A stretch of 64,000 nucleotides of DNA, from the NCBI GenBank assembly GCA_001931875.2, contig MSJH02000792.1, positions 522,734 to 586,733 of the forward strand, in the 5' to 3' direction. Every line of letters starts with the position of its first letter. Position 1 is the stretch's first letter. Positions 22,081 through 33,391 of this stretch are shown here, in pieces. The position numbers and the translations under genes are program-made. Source of the DNA: Byssochlamys sp. IMV 00236. Its lineage: Eukaryota > Ascomycota > Eurotiomycetes > Eurotiales > Thermoascaceae. The notes beneath the pieces were generated by a model. It made no database searches and was not told the DNA's origin. It was given only the letters and a program-made list of their open reading frames with translations.

Positions 22081-23300
22081 TTAAACTGCAGTAAATGCGA
22101 TCGTTTCGTTCGATCTGATATCAATGGCAGCCGCATACATGCATCTGTCAGTCGCACTACAGTATGCATGAAAGACCATCTTCTTTCCGTCGCTGGAGAC
22201 ATCCGCCCCTCCTGGAGATCTAAGGCCATAGTCATCGGTCTGCAGCAACGGCCGTGAAGCCCTTGTGTAAGGACCCTTGAGCGACTGCGACCAGGCGAAT
22301 TTGACGTTGTAGGCTGGGTTGTTGTAGCAATTGGAGGAAAAGAACAGGTAATACATGCCCTGTTCTGTCCGGACGATGGCCGGCGCCTCAACAAGAGGAC
22401 CATCGCTGCTGTCCCTGCTGAGGATCTCGACAGGGTCACCGACTGGCGTGACACCGTCACTCTCTAATTGCTGGAGCATAATTGGAACTGGAAGTATTGG
22501 TTTGACGCTATTGTCACAGTTCCCGCCATGTCCGATACTGTTCTCGTCTACCTTATAGGTGACATAGAGTGTACCGTCGACGTCCCGGAAGGGGGACGGG
22601 TCAATAGCACCACCGTTGTTTTTGGGACAGGCTAGAGGCTTGTCCTCAGGATGGTATGGTCCCAGAGGACTGGTGCCATTGGAGACTGCAGCTCCAACGC
22701 AGTGGTGGGCTGTCCAGTTCTTAACCTCCCCACCATAGTAAAGAACAAACCTCCCATCGTCCTAGCGTATGCGACATCAGTATGGAGTGTTTGCACATTT
22801 GATGCTATTTTGAGTTATCAACTCACCCTCTGAATAACATCAGGAGCAAGATGGTTCTCCTCGGCTTCCCATGCCCCAACAATGGGCAATGCATCCAAAC
22901 CGGTCAGATTCCAATGTAGGAAGTCCTGTGACGTCGCAATCGGGATGTGCGCGTATGTGGTGGAGTTCACGTTCGAGACTGGACTTGTCCCAAACGCATA
23001 CCAAGTGCCGTTGTGTTCCAGAAGGCCTGGGTCTGGAAAGTTGTCGACAGCCAACCGTGGGTGGGTTGGATCATTAGGCCGATCCGGGATTGCATCATTA
23101 GACGATGATCCGCCGCGATGCCGCAAGACTATCGGCAAGGTGATGATGATCGCCAGGATTCCGGCCCCTAAGATCGCCAGCCCTGTGATACACCAGATCC
23201 TTTTCCATGTCCATTTCGACGGTCTGGATGCTGGTTGTTTGGATGCTGGTTCGATTCCAGAGAATCTCTTCTCGATGTCCGAGGAGGCTTCGCTGCTCAT
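22081..23300 (-). CDS. GH43 glycoside hydrolase, type II membrane anchored
   Basis: Exons 22827-23300 and 22081-22761 (reverse strand) encode 384 residues. There is no cleavable signal; instead a hydrophobic helix at about 35-60 (CITGLAILGAGILAIIITLP) after a basic, Ser-rich tail, giving an extracellular catalytic domain. The three acids of the GH43 five-bladed propeller are visible: Asp90 (DNFPDPGLL), Asp212 (GGAIDPSPF) and Glu283 (LVEAPAIV). GH43 enzymes remove arabinose or xylose from plant polysaccharides; which linkage cannot be told. The intron donor AGG/GTGAGT and acceptor GCTAG/GAC join IQR to DDGRFVLYYGGEV. Membrane anchoring is less common than secretion and may place the enzyme at the cell surface or in the secretory pathway. 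Confidence 0.9.
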
Positions 23301-26300
23301 TTCACGTGTTGTATGGGGCCAGGTCTGGAGTTTTGATAAAGCAGCTCAGTGAGACCTTGCCCAGGCAAGAGGATTCAATGAATTGATAAACCGGTATGGA
23401 TTAATTATTTGGGACCATGGAGAGGACACATTAATAAATACAGGAGTGATTAAATGAGGTAACCGATCTGTTCAGGGAAAACGACTGATTGATGTCAGGT
23501 AGAATGAGATACTTGCGCTTCTTGCGTGAGAGGCTTCTGCCTTTATGTCAGAGAACGCAGAGCAACAAGAAATATCACCTAAAAAACGGGGGATTGACAG
23601 GAGATTTCATAGTATCGGCCCACTGCGGGCTGAAGTCATGAAGGGAATGATGGATGCCCAGAACTGGCTTGTTGAGGCTCATTGCGATCATGGAACGCAT
23701 CGCAGAACTACTAGTAGAGTAAGGATAGAGATAGCTAGCGACTGGTGATCAATTGTTGGCATACTTATCAAGGGCGCGGAGCTCAATCGCCGACCGGCTC
23801 GTACCGTTGTCCAATATGCTGGATAGCCAGCTGTGGCCACTGGCAACCTCACCTGTGTCGAACGGTGGGTCGAAGTGATCTTCGAGTCAAAACCAACCGC
23901 GTCCAGGAAGCTTTGTCATTGTTGCGATCATAACAGCGTGAGAGTTACCACTGCAGATGCGCCGTTCATTCGAGTCATCTGGATTCCAGATACCAAAGAG
24001 TCAATTCCACGTCTGCTGCCCTATTAGCAGTCTGGGCCACTGGACTTGCATCTGGCTGTCAGCACCGTGAAATGTCTCTTCTGCCCAAGAACCTAGTTGA
24101 GACATGATGCAGTGACTGACCATCATTCTCCCCACCGTAAACCGCCAGTTTTCATTCCAATCGTATACTCATTGAAGCTCAGGCCGTGTGTCACTTTCCG
24201 TCTGGCACTTCAAGTCATTTTCTTCGTCCAATACCTCACTATTAAGGCATTGATCTGCTGCATTATCCAAGTCGACCTTGCACAACAGCAAGGGCGGTAC
24301 TTATAACAACAATACCATGGAGTGGTCCGGACCGTTGGAACGTCTGATTTAGCGCAGATAGTTGCTTAAGCACTTGCGGACCGCCTAAATGTTCTGCGTA
24401 GCCCTGTAGATCGCCTAGATGCAGAAAAAGCGGCCAAACTCAGCTACCCTGCTGGGATCAAATAACTAAATCATGTTCTTTTTATTCATACCATGCTCAG
24501 GCGTTGCCTGTCTGGATGACAATAAGAGTGTAAGCTAGCATCAGAGCCCCCCCAGAATTCGCATAAAGGGTCATCTTTAGAGTACTATATGTTTAGACAA
24601 TGATTTACTTTTTCCCTCTTACCAGAGCTCCGAGGATCTTGAATACACGTTTATTGTCCTACTATTCTTTGCGAACCTTCGTGGCAGACATTCGATGCTT
24701 AGGTAACTAGGTGAGGATTTCATGATTTCATTTGCGACCTGAGGCATCATAGCTGCTGAGTCCGCTTTATCTCCATGTATATATAGACTCAGCCCAATCT
24801 GCGAACTGCACCTGACAGACTGCAGGTGATGTAGATCGGTGTTCGTTTCAGACGATCGATCCCTGTACATCTTATTCAGCGCTGCGCCTTTATGTGAGTT
24901 ATGTAAGCGGACGCTGTTGTCGCATAGCATGTCAATCAAAAAAACATCAACCCAATAGAAAAGCGTTGCAGTTATTATTCAGACGTGTCCAAACGAAGAT
25001 GCAGGGTGTGGCTGGTTACTCGTTTCTAGTTACATCCAAATAGGCAATGGAGGGAGGTCCTTTTACCAATCTCCCTGGAATTTCAACTGTAACGGCGGTT
25101 AGGAGTCTTCGCTACATAATAGCCAGAATAAGAGTAGTTAGACATTTCGCGCTTATGAAATTATTCTTCCCTTCTTCGATAATGACTGAGAGGGTCTTAA
25201 TACTTTCTAACTATGGGGAGTAAATTGAAATAAAACCTGTAGAAGAGCGGTCGCGACACGCTTTAGGCCCACGATCTGTATGTGAGCCGAAGGTGCAAGC
25301 AATATTAACGCAGCAATGAGCTTCGAGAAACAGCCCATGTGCTATAGTAGAGTACTTAAGGCAACCTGACCCCAATGTTACGTCCCCACAGCAGCTGAAG
25401 GCTATCTTAAATTACGTGAGACCACCAACGCTTTGTAGTGGTAGTCATGACCATTTTGCCCTGCTGGAAGAGGGAAAAATATATGTTCCTGCCTCAGCTG
25501 TCTTTTTTTTGAGTGGAGATAAAAGGCAATTATTAGATTATAACCAGATACTAGACACTAATGATGGAGCTAATTCATTAAAAGCAATATGGCATCATGG
25601 TCGGCGTTGCAGAAGAACCAACTATATTGTCTCCTGAGATCAAAGGCCTAAACTCCACGGAATGTTTGACGATAGTTATGCCAGAGACCTATAGGGTGCC
25701 ACACATGATCTATACTATCCCAACAAGAAGTGTTCCTGTCGAATGCAATATATTCCGGGCGGCCCTGAATGAGGGAGCGTCCATGTCTGTGTCCGTATAT
25801 GTAAATTAAGGACGGAATGATCGACTTCTCCATTCCACAATGGCCATTCATCAAAAGCGATCGAAAACTTCTCTGGCTGTGGCTCCTGCAAGCGGTAGCG
25901 ATACGACCGTTGCACTAGAGTCGAAAACAGGTATACCAACCAAAGGCGGTATATTGGATCTCCAGAACGGCAGATCGTCCGTTGTGAAAGATCTAGGTGC
26001 CCGGTGCGTTCTTTGCGGAGTATTTCAGCAACTCCCTTTTCCCCTTTCCTGTCGACATAGATAGTCATTAATATTATTATTCCTGCGCCAACTCAATTGA
26101 CCTAGCTGGTCAGTCCAACATCCTTCGTGGAACGGAGGAATTACGCGGCCTTCGCTCTCTAGACGACGACATCACTGTTCGCTCCTCTAGCCGGCGGGGA
26201 CCGGGCTAGAACGATACAGTAATAGTCAATAAGTTCGAACCATCAAGGACTCCGCCAGCAGCAGTCGTCAACGCACTATATTCGAATACTGGCGTTCGTC

Positions 26301-26763
26301 AGCTCTCCGTTGCTACAAAATTGCCGTTTTCGTCGAGCTGCGACGATATTCGTATCCCTGTTAGATTGCGGCGTGCGCCACAAAGCTTCGTCAGTCAACC
26401 ATTCGATTCGCCTTATCAATGGCGCCAACACTAACTCCGAACAGTCCGTCAGTTCTGTTTCCCTCGATCGCTCCACAGCTACTAGTGTAGCCGTATCCCT
26501 GCGGCATCTCTGCACCCTTTTTCTTTGATAACTGCTCGCCGATCATCAGAGAAAAAAACGGCTTTCAACTTTCTCGCTTTTATGTCCAGCCCTGCCCACA
26601 TCCTCTTGTTCATGTCTGTGAGGATTGGGTGACTGCGACAGGGTCTTGGTGTTCTTGGCCTCCGTCCTGCGCAACCGACGGATAAGCCCGTCACAACCAG
26701 AGCCCTGACCCGTCACAGGTCTTTCAAGTTATTTACAGCGATTGCTGCGACAACCCACAAGCC
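23301..26763. other. Gene-poor stretch of 3.5 kb
   Basis: No gene is supported. Open frames up to 117 codons occur on both strands, but they overlap one another and show no domain. Parts (about 24480-25600) are AT-rich and may be decayed repeat DNA. The left end is the GH43 promoter; the right end (after about 26100) is probably the promoter and leader of the glycosyltransferase gene. Confidence 0.5.
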
Positions 26764-27925
26764 ATGTTGACCTTTCGAAAGGCAGTGATTGTGGCAGTTT
26801 GCCTCATCACATTCATTGTCCTCCTGAGCACCTCCCACTCGACAAGCCAACCGCAATCCGTCGCGTCGACATCCGGAAACGAGGAGACTGTTCAGTCCCC
26901 GCCACAACAGGCGCAAAAAAAGAGTGCTGTGCAGCAACAGACTCTCGAGTCGATAGCTGACAAGCCACTACGAGAAAAATTACGATATCATTTCCCTTAC
27001 GATCTCAAGAGCAAATTCCCCGCATACATCTGGCAGACATGGAAATACACGCCCTCGTCGGGCTGGTTTGGTGAAACGCTGCGGCCTATGGAGGCGAGCT
27101 GGACAGAGATGCATCCTGGATTCGTCCACGAAGTCGTCGCGGATGATACAGCGGTACATCTGATCAAGTACCTATACGCGGGTGTTCCGGAAGTGACGGA
27201 GGCATATGCGTCCCTTCCTGTTGCCGTCCTAAAGGCAGATTTCTTCAGATATCTGATCCTTCTGGCGCGCGGAGGAATCTACAGCGACATCGATACCATC
27301 GCGCTCAAACCAGCATCAGAATGGCTGCCAGAAAAACTGGACCGATCGACGGTTGGCCTCGTAGTAGGCATTGAAGCCGACCCGGATCGCCCGGATTGGC
27401 ATGAGTGGTACTCTCGCCGGATACAATTCTGTCAATGGACTATCCAGGCAAAGCGGGGACATCCCGTCCTGCGCGATATCGTCGCCACGATCACGGAAGA
27501 AACACTTCGGATGAAGAAGGCGGGTATCCTTACCAAGTCCAAGATGGACAAGACGATCGTGGAATTCACAGGTCCTGCAGTGTGGACAGATGCGGTGTTC
27601 AGCTATTTCAACAACCCTGACTACTTCAAGAGTGAAACCGGATCACCCAAGAATGTCACAGCCGCTGACTTCACTGGAATCACGACGCATAAGAAAGTCG
27701 GCGACGTGGTCGTCCTACCCATAACAAGCTTCAGCCCGGGCGTACGACAGATGGGCGCTGGAGAGATTGATGACCCCCTTGCTTTTGTCAAGCATGAGTT
27801 TGAAGGTTCGTCATTACCTCGATCCCTTCCCTTAGTCTTTAAAAATTAATACTGACACATGCCACAATATAGGCACATGGAAGCCCGAATCTGAACGCCA
27901 TGCCAGCGGTGGTAGTATTGAATAA
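26764..27925 (+). CDS. Och1-like alpha-1,6-mannosyltransferase (GT32)
   Basis: Exons 26764-27805 and 27873-27925 encode 364 residues. A type II anchor lies at residues 7-22 (AVIVAVCLITFIVLLS), followed by a Ser/Gln-rich stem. The catalytic domain begins PAYIWQTWKYTPSSGWF; the GT32 core is LKADFFRYLILLARGGIYSDID, with the metal-binding D-x-D near residue 175, and TGPAVWTDAVFSYF later. This is the layout of Golgi Och1, which adds the first outer-chain alpha-1,6-mannose to N-glycans. Fungi carry several Och1 paralogs, so the exact member is not assigned. Splicing across the last intron gives HEFEGTWKPESERHASGG, the family's usual ending; without it the frame would run into an immediate stop. Confidence 0.9.
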
Positions 27926-29496
27926 CGGACATTTCGTCTTAACAGTACTAGAAGTTCACCGCGGTATCACCAATATCACGCTTTCGATGCTTCGATCCCT
28001 AGCGCTCCACTGGATGGTTATAAATGGCCCCGTGCTTGCCATCTATATTCACAACGCACGAAGCAAATCCGCCTTCAGACGTCTTTCATGAAATCTTATA
28101 TATAATTGCACAGAATCATGTCGGTCACGCCTCGATATATATTGAATATCTTCTTCGGGTTTTTTCTTTCTCGCATTAGCAAGGCGTTCTGTTCTGATCG
28201 GGCCTGTGTCTTGGACACTCAAATCGACCTTTTTCTTCCCTCATTTATGTGACCAACTTCTCTGAGTCCTTTCTGTGAAATCTTCTGCATCGATCTGTGT
28301 TGTGTTCTACTACTGTTTTTTTTTTTTTTTTTGCCTCCATTTCTTCTCTACGACAGACTACGTTGGAGTTTTGACGGGATCGGGAGGAGGAACCGCTCGA
28401 ATTGGCTCGAAAGACGAAATGTTACCATTATTGTCTGTGTGGGTGGGGTTATTTGTTGTAATGCATCCTGAGCCGATTCCCATCATGTTTCAAACAATTT
28501 GCGATTTTCCATTCAAGTCATGATGAAAATAAGCGACAAACTGTGCTATTATTATTGGATGAGATCGTATCTTGGCAATCAATTCGGGATAAGGAAAGGT
28601 CACCATTTCTTGAGAATAAGTCCTCGCTTTTAGATTCAGATCTCACAAGGGTTTTAAGTATAAGATAGGGATGGAGTTGGCGAGTTTTTGTATGGTAAAC
28701 TCAAAAGACAGTTTCGAAGATACGATACTAGAGACGAGTGAGGACGTATGCATCCCTGATAGCTCATGAAGTTCTCATTCATTCATTCATATCTTTCTTT
28801 GTAATGGCATGGACCCTTCTCCTAGAAAGAAAAGAAAACTCATACAGACCGGAAACCAGTAAGCCCATTGATCTGACTCCTTGATCCCTAGAAAGGAAAA
28901 AAAAATCAAAATGGAAATCAAGACCAAATCCAAGTATCCAAGAAGAAGGAAAAAGTATAAAGAATAAATATAAGTAGATAACACGCAAATTCCAGGAGAA
29001 ATGAGAAAAGAGAAAAAGGGCAAGGGAGAAAATAAGAAGGTTAAAATGCAAAAAAATTTCCTCGTACGTCATGGCTCCCCCTATGACAACGCCAGGATAA
29101 GCTCATGACAAGCAATCAGACTTGAATGTGTATTCGTGTCTTGGTTCCTTGTCGAAGCCTTGTTGTCATGGAAGTAGTCCTGATCCTCGAGATAGTCCAT
29201 AGAAAAATGGGACAGGTCTGAAGGACAAATGTAGTCGGAAAGAAAGGTCGCTACTGTGCAGGTATATAGGGCTATAGGTATATATTACATGTGACTGGAT
29301 GCACGGGAAAGCACGTGAGATGGCAGGTCGAAATTGCAAGCTGGAACTAGAGGGTCAAGAGCACAATAGGGAAAACCTTCTTAAGCACGGCCAGCGACCT
29401 GGATATGCGAAGAGAAGGAATGGAATGAGACCTGGGAACAATAATGGCTTCTAGTCCAAGGTCATATATATCCAGCCATATATAATGTACCCATGG
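27926..29496. other. Convergent intergenic stretch, 1.6 kb
   Basis: Lies between the ends of the glycosyltransferase and pkaC2. Contains a T-run near 28318-28332, an ATTC repeat at about 28776-28790 and long purine/pyrimidine-biased tracts. No gene seen. Confidence 0.55.
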
Positions 29497-30959
29497 TCAA
29501 AAGTCTTTGAATAAGGGCTCGTACTTATCTTTCATCTCGTCGGTATAGGCAGTAAGCGTGCTTGGATCAGGAGGGGCTGGATACTCCTCAAAGTTCCCAG
29601 CATCCGCTGGGTGCTCCACTCGTGGCACTATGGGGCCTTTAACGCGATGATAGTAGAGACTATCCCATTTAATTCCATCGAAGAATGGATGGGACTTCAC
29701 TCTGCGAGTACCGCCAGAAATATGTCCTAGTCGTTCGGCCGGGTGAGTCTTGCATAGTTGGGAGACAATGTCTCGAGCTGCTGGTGACATGTTCTGCGGA
29801 AAACGGATATGGCCTTCGACGATCTGTTCGTATATCCGCATCGGATTCTGATCCCAGAATGGTGGCTGTCCGACGATGAATTCATATATGAGGATCCCCA
29901 GCGCCCACCAGTCCACAGCAAGACCGTGGCCGCTGTTATGGATGACCTCTGGTGCAAGATATTCCGGTGTCCCGCAAAGAGTGTAAGTCTCACGGTTCCC
30001 GACCTGTTTGGCAAAACCAAAATCGACGAGTTTTATATGTCCTTCTGCGTCGAGAAGGATGTTTTCCGGTTTAAGATCACGATAGGCAACGCCTTGAACA
30101 TCATGGAGAAACTCGAGTGTCAGGGTTATTTCTGCGGCATAAAATCTCGCTGTCGATTCACTGAATCGTCGTGCACGTCGTAGAAAACTAAATATTTCGC
30201 CCCCTGGGCAATAATCAAGCTATATCATAGTCAGCAATAGCTTGCTTGATGAAGCACCGGTCCACTTATTCGCGATACTACTAGTAGTTCTTGACCGGAC
30301 GTAGTAGCCATGGGAAGTTACGGCTCTGCAGTGCTTCACCTAGGGGGGGGGAGAACCCATACCAGCATATATAGACATTGCTCGTCAGAGAAAGTAGTTA
30401 TTAAAGTGGTGATGAAAGGGTGGCCAGCGACAGCACTCAGTGTTTTGCGTTCGTTGCGGACATGTTCCACCTGCTTCAGTTTGATCACTGTAGAATTCCC
30501 TCTTGTCAGTACCACCTCAAGCCATGAAATGTACAGTGGATTCCTTCATACCATCTGCTTTGCGAAGTACTTTGAGCGCATATACTTGTTTTGGGTCTTG
30601 TAAATCTTTTAACCGTGCGAGCCACACGCGGGCAAAGGTACCTGAGATAAAAGCGAAATATTAGAACGGGATAAGTCGTTTTTATTGCTTGGTGAGCGTG
30701 GCATACCTGTGCCAAGGGTCTTAATGAGTTCAAAGTCATCCAGCCGTAGACTCCGCGCAGATATCCCCAGATGCTTATCCTCCGGACGTTCTGTGACAAC
30801 GAATGGGTTCAACGACCGTTCATGCGCCGGATAAACCGAAGCCACGAACTCCTTTTCCTGCTCGTGCACAGCCGCAGCAGCTTTCACATCCGTCTGGGCG
30901 CCGCTTTTCTTATCGTTGACGGGGTTATGTGTCTGATTTTCGACTGTTTCTGTAGCCAT
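29497..30959 (-). CDS. pkaC2: cAMP-dependent protein kinase catalytic subunit, class II
   Basis: Exons 30707-30959, 30552-30641, 30363-30487 and 29497-30219 (reverse strand) encode 396 residues. After a short polar N-terminus the kinase domain starts LRLDDFELIKTLGTGTFARV; the glycine loop, ALKVLRKAD, Asp204 of YRDLKPEN, Asp222 of VDFGFA and activation-loop Thr240 of TLCGTPEYLAPE are all intact. The AGC tail is present and ends FKDF, the PKA hydrophobic end. The N-terminus (KHLGISARSLRLDD) and short length match Aspergillus PkaC2 rather than the longer PkaC1, so this would be the secondary catalytic subunit of the cAMP pathway. Intron 3 (30220-30362) is unusually long at 143 bases; the others are 64-65. 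Confidence 0.9.
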
Positions 30960-31635
30960 TGGGACGGCTGTCCCGGGGAAGAGGGCAAGTAAAAATTGTG
31001 GGGGAGATCGGTCGGAGAAATGAATTGATAGGAGACGACCAATCTATCACGGATGACGGGCCAGTCCTGCGATGGCCATGGAATTGAGCGCCTGAGAGGA
31101 ATTGAGAGTGCGCACCGGGCGATGCCGATTGCAGCTTCAGCTGGATCTGGGATCTTTACAGTACTCTACAGCTCCTTTTGCGGTGTCTCGCTACGGAAAC
31201 CGCCTGGTGGGCCTGGAGGCCTGGGGCTCTGACGTACCTGGCGGGGCCAGAGCATTCGGGCGCTAAACAGGCACGTTGGAGTAGGCCAGCGGCCCCCAAT
31301 TATTGTCGTTCGAGATCTTCCACGGCCACTGCAGTCTTCCTACGTGGAATCGCTACGGGCCTGCGCACGGATCTGAGGGTCATATCTTCCCGTCTGGTAT
31401 TGAAGATCTATATGTAAGTTACGCTCCCCTTGCCACTCACGAGGGCCCGCACTTCGACGTTCAACATCATATCAAGTAATCCGGTCCATCTCGTACGGCC
31501 CATCGCCGTCCCTAGCACAGTCGGGGTCTGGCTGGACATCCTTCGACAGACCATATAGCATACAAAGCAGATATCCGTTTCCGGATATCGCGCAGGAAAC
31601 GCCATGAAGAAACTTCGCAATACACCAGAGAACCA
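30960..31635. other. pkaC2 promoter and vma3 3' flank
   Basis: About 680 bases; GC-rich around 31190-31340. An open forward frame of 79 codons has no domain and is not called. Confidence 0.5.
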
Positions 31636-32535
31636 TCAAGGCTTGCTCTTGGAGTTCAGAATCAGTCCAACAATCAGCCTGGCACGGGTCGGTCAGCTCA
31701 TTCAACGCTGTTTTTTCGCCAGGAAAGATCAGCAGCATACCCATAGAGACCCAGAACTTCACCGAAAATCAGAATAAGAATCATTCCTACGTAGACACGC
31801 GACTGTTGCATGTATGCGCGCACACCCTGTGGCAGTAGCGGTTAGTAATAATCAAGAAAACCACCAAGGGACCACCATACCGCATCTCCAACAATACCAA
31901 TCGTATATCCAGCAGACACACCGGCCAAGCCGACGGAGAGTCCCGCAGCGAGATGCATGAATCCACTGTGACAACAATATCAATAAGGTGCACACCTGAG
32001 ACGACTGCAGAACCAGTGGACGTACGTGTACAAACTCGTGTTTGCAGTTGGTCCGATGTCTCCGGCAATCAGGACCGCAATAACCAAACCGTAGACCGCA
32101 ATAATACCAGACATAACAACAGGGATCAGAGACTGCCATCAGTCAGCCACAATTGGCAAAAACAAGTTTCGAATAAGAAGTGTCCCATGCCTTCATGATC
32201 AAGTCCGGTCTAAATGTGCCAACTCCCGAGATTCCAATGCCGGACTTCGCTGTGCCATACGCTGCTCCCATCGCTGTTCATTGTGAGTATCGGCCGCTTA
32301 ATGATGGGTCATTTAAACATCGGTGGCAACAAAAAACATACACCCGAAGATCATCTTCGGCATAGTCAGCATGTATATCGCGAAACGTTTCGTTTTCAGG
32401 GCCGACTCACTGCTGCAGCAATTCCCGCCTACAGTTGCTTGTCAGTAAGACGTAAGAGCTCCAGGAGACCATCAGAAGGACACTCACGAAGGAGAAAAAT
32501 GGGGCAAACTTGGGCGAATACTCGCTTTCGGCCAT
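31636..32535 (-). CDS. vma3: V-ATPase proteolipid subunit c
   Basis: Eight exons (reverse strand): 32488-32535, 32411-32428, 32342-32354, 32191-32273, 32026-32132, 31881-31965, 31741-31826 and 31636-31678, encoding 160 residues. The spliced product is the four-helix c-ring subunit of the vacuolar proton pump: [16 protein letters not shown], then [60 protein letters not shown] and the last helix with the proton-carrying Glu141 ([12 protein letters not shown]). Length and sequence are near invariant in the family, which makes the exon choice firm. Exons 2 and 3 are only 18 and 13 bases. The intron after LIMK (32133-32190) has a GC donor (AAG/GCATGG). The gene is divergent from rom2. Confidence 0.95.
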
Positions 32536-33391
32536 GTTGAACGACTGCAGGAGACCGCGTGTGCGGCCTCACAGTAAACGATGGATGGTGAAGCTCGATG
32601 GAATGGGAGTAGGAGACGGCGTTTCAAGTCCTCGTGGGTCAGCAGACTCGATGGCGGTTCTAAGATCCTTGACAGAGGACCTAGAGAGTCCGTAAGGTGC
32701 AAGAAGAAGCAAATAAACCCGCTATCAATGGCAGCGTGTGTTCTGAGAAACCAAGGTCTGGTGGTCGTGGGAGAGCTCGCGGCGTGGCCGACCAGCCAGA
32801 GTTCCAAGTTGCTCGCCCGGTCCGCCGTACAGGAGCCGCGGTGGCCGCGCGCACTGACCCGAGATCTGCCTATCCGGGTTAAGTCAGACATGTGCCTGTT
32901 CGACCCAACAACCCCGTGCTTTTCGATCACGAACACCACTGACAACATCCAACACGTCTTCCTCGAGACCCCCGCGTCTAGTCTCGAGGTCTCGATCATT
33001 CTTCATCGACGATCCCGGAGGGGCTGCAGAGGATGCTTAGGGCATGAGTACTGGAGCCAGGTTCTACGTCCGCGCCAAAGGCTCCTTGCGCATATCGGTT
33101 ATTGCATCTGTACGGTCTTTACGACAAGCCTCGACATTTGTTTCGCAGTCAGGACGATATCCGGGGATATTTCTTGCTTGAAGGGGCCTCTGTATCAGGA
33201 TACGCGCCTCACTACACCTATGGTGCAAAATTCTACTTCGCCTCCCCTCACGATTGATAATCATCTGTCGAGCTTTCGCACGGTCCGGGCCGACGAGATA
33301 CGTCGAGATCGCCCGTTTACTAGGTTTTTTCCAAAAGTGAAAGGGTTTCTTGCTTGCTTGGATAGTTACATTTTCGAGGTAGCTCTGGGTT
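32536..33391. promoter_or_regulatory. Divergent promoter, vma3 and rom2
   Basis: About 860 bases between two divergent genes. A forward open frame of 295 codons crosses it, but it overlaps both genes in other frames and has no domain. Confidence 0.55.

Noticed and set aside
25416..26068. Overlapping frames in the gene-poor stretch
   Set aside because: Considered as transposon or RNA-polymerase remnants, but no diagnostic motif could be identified.
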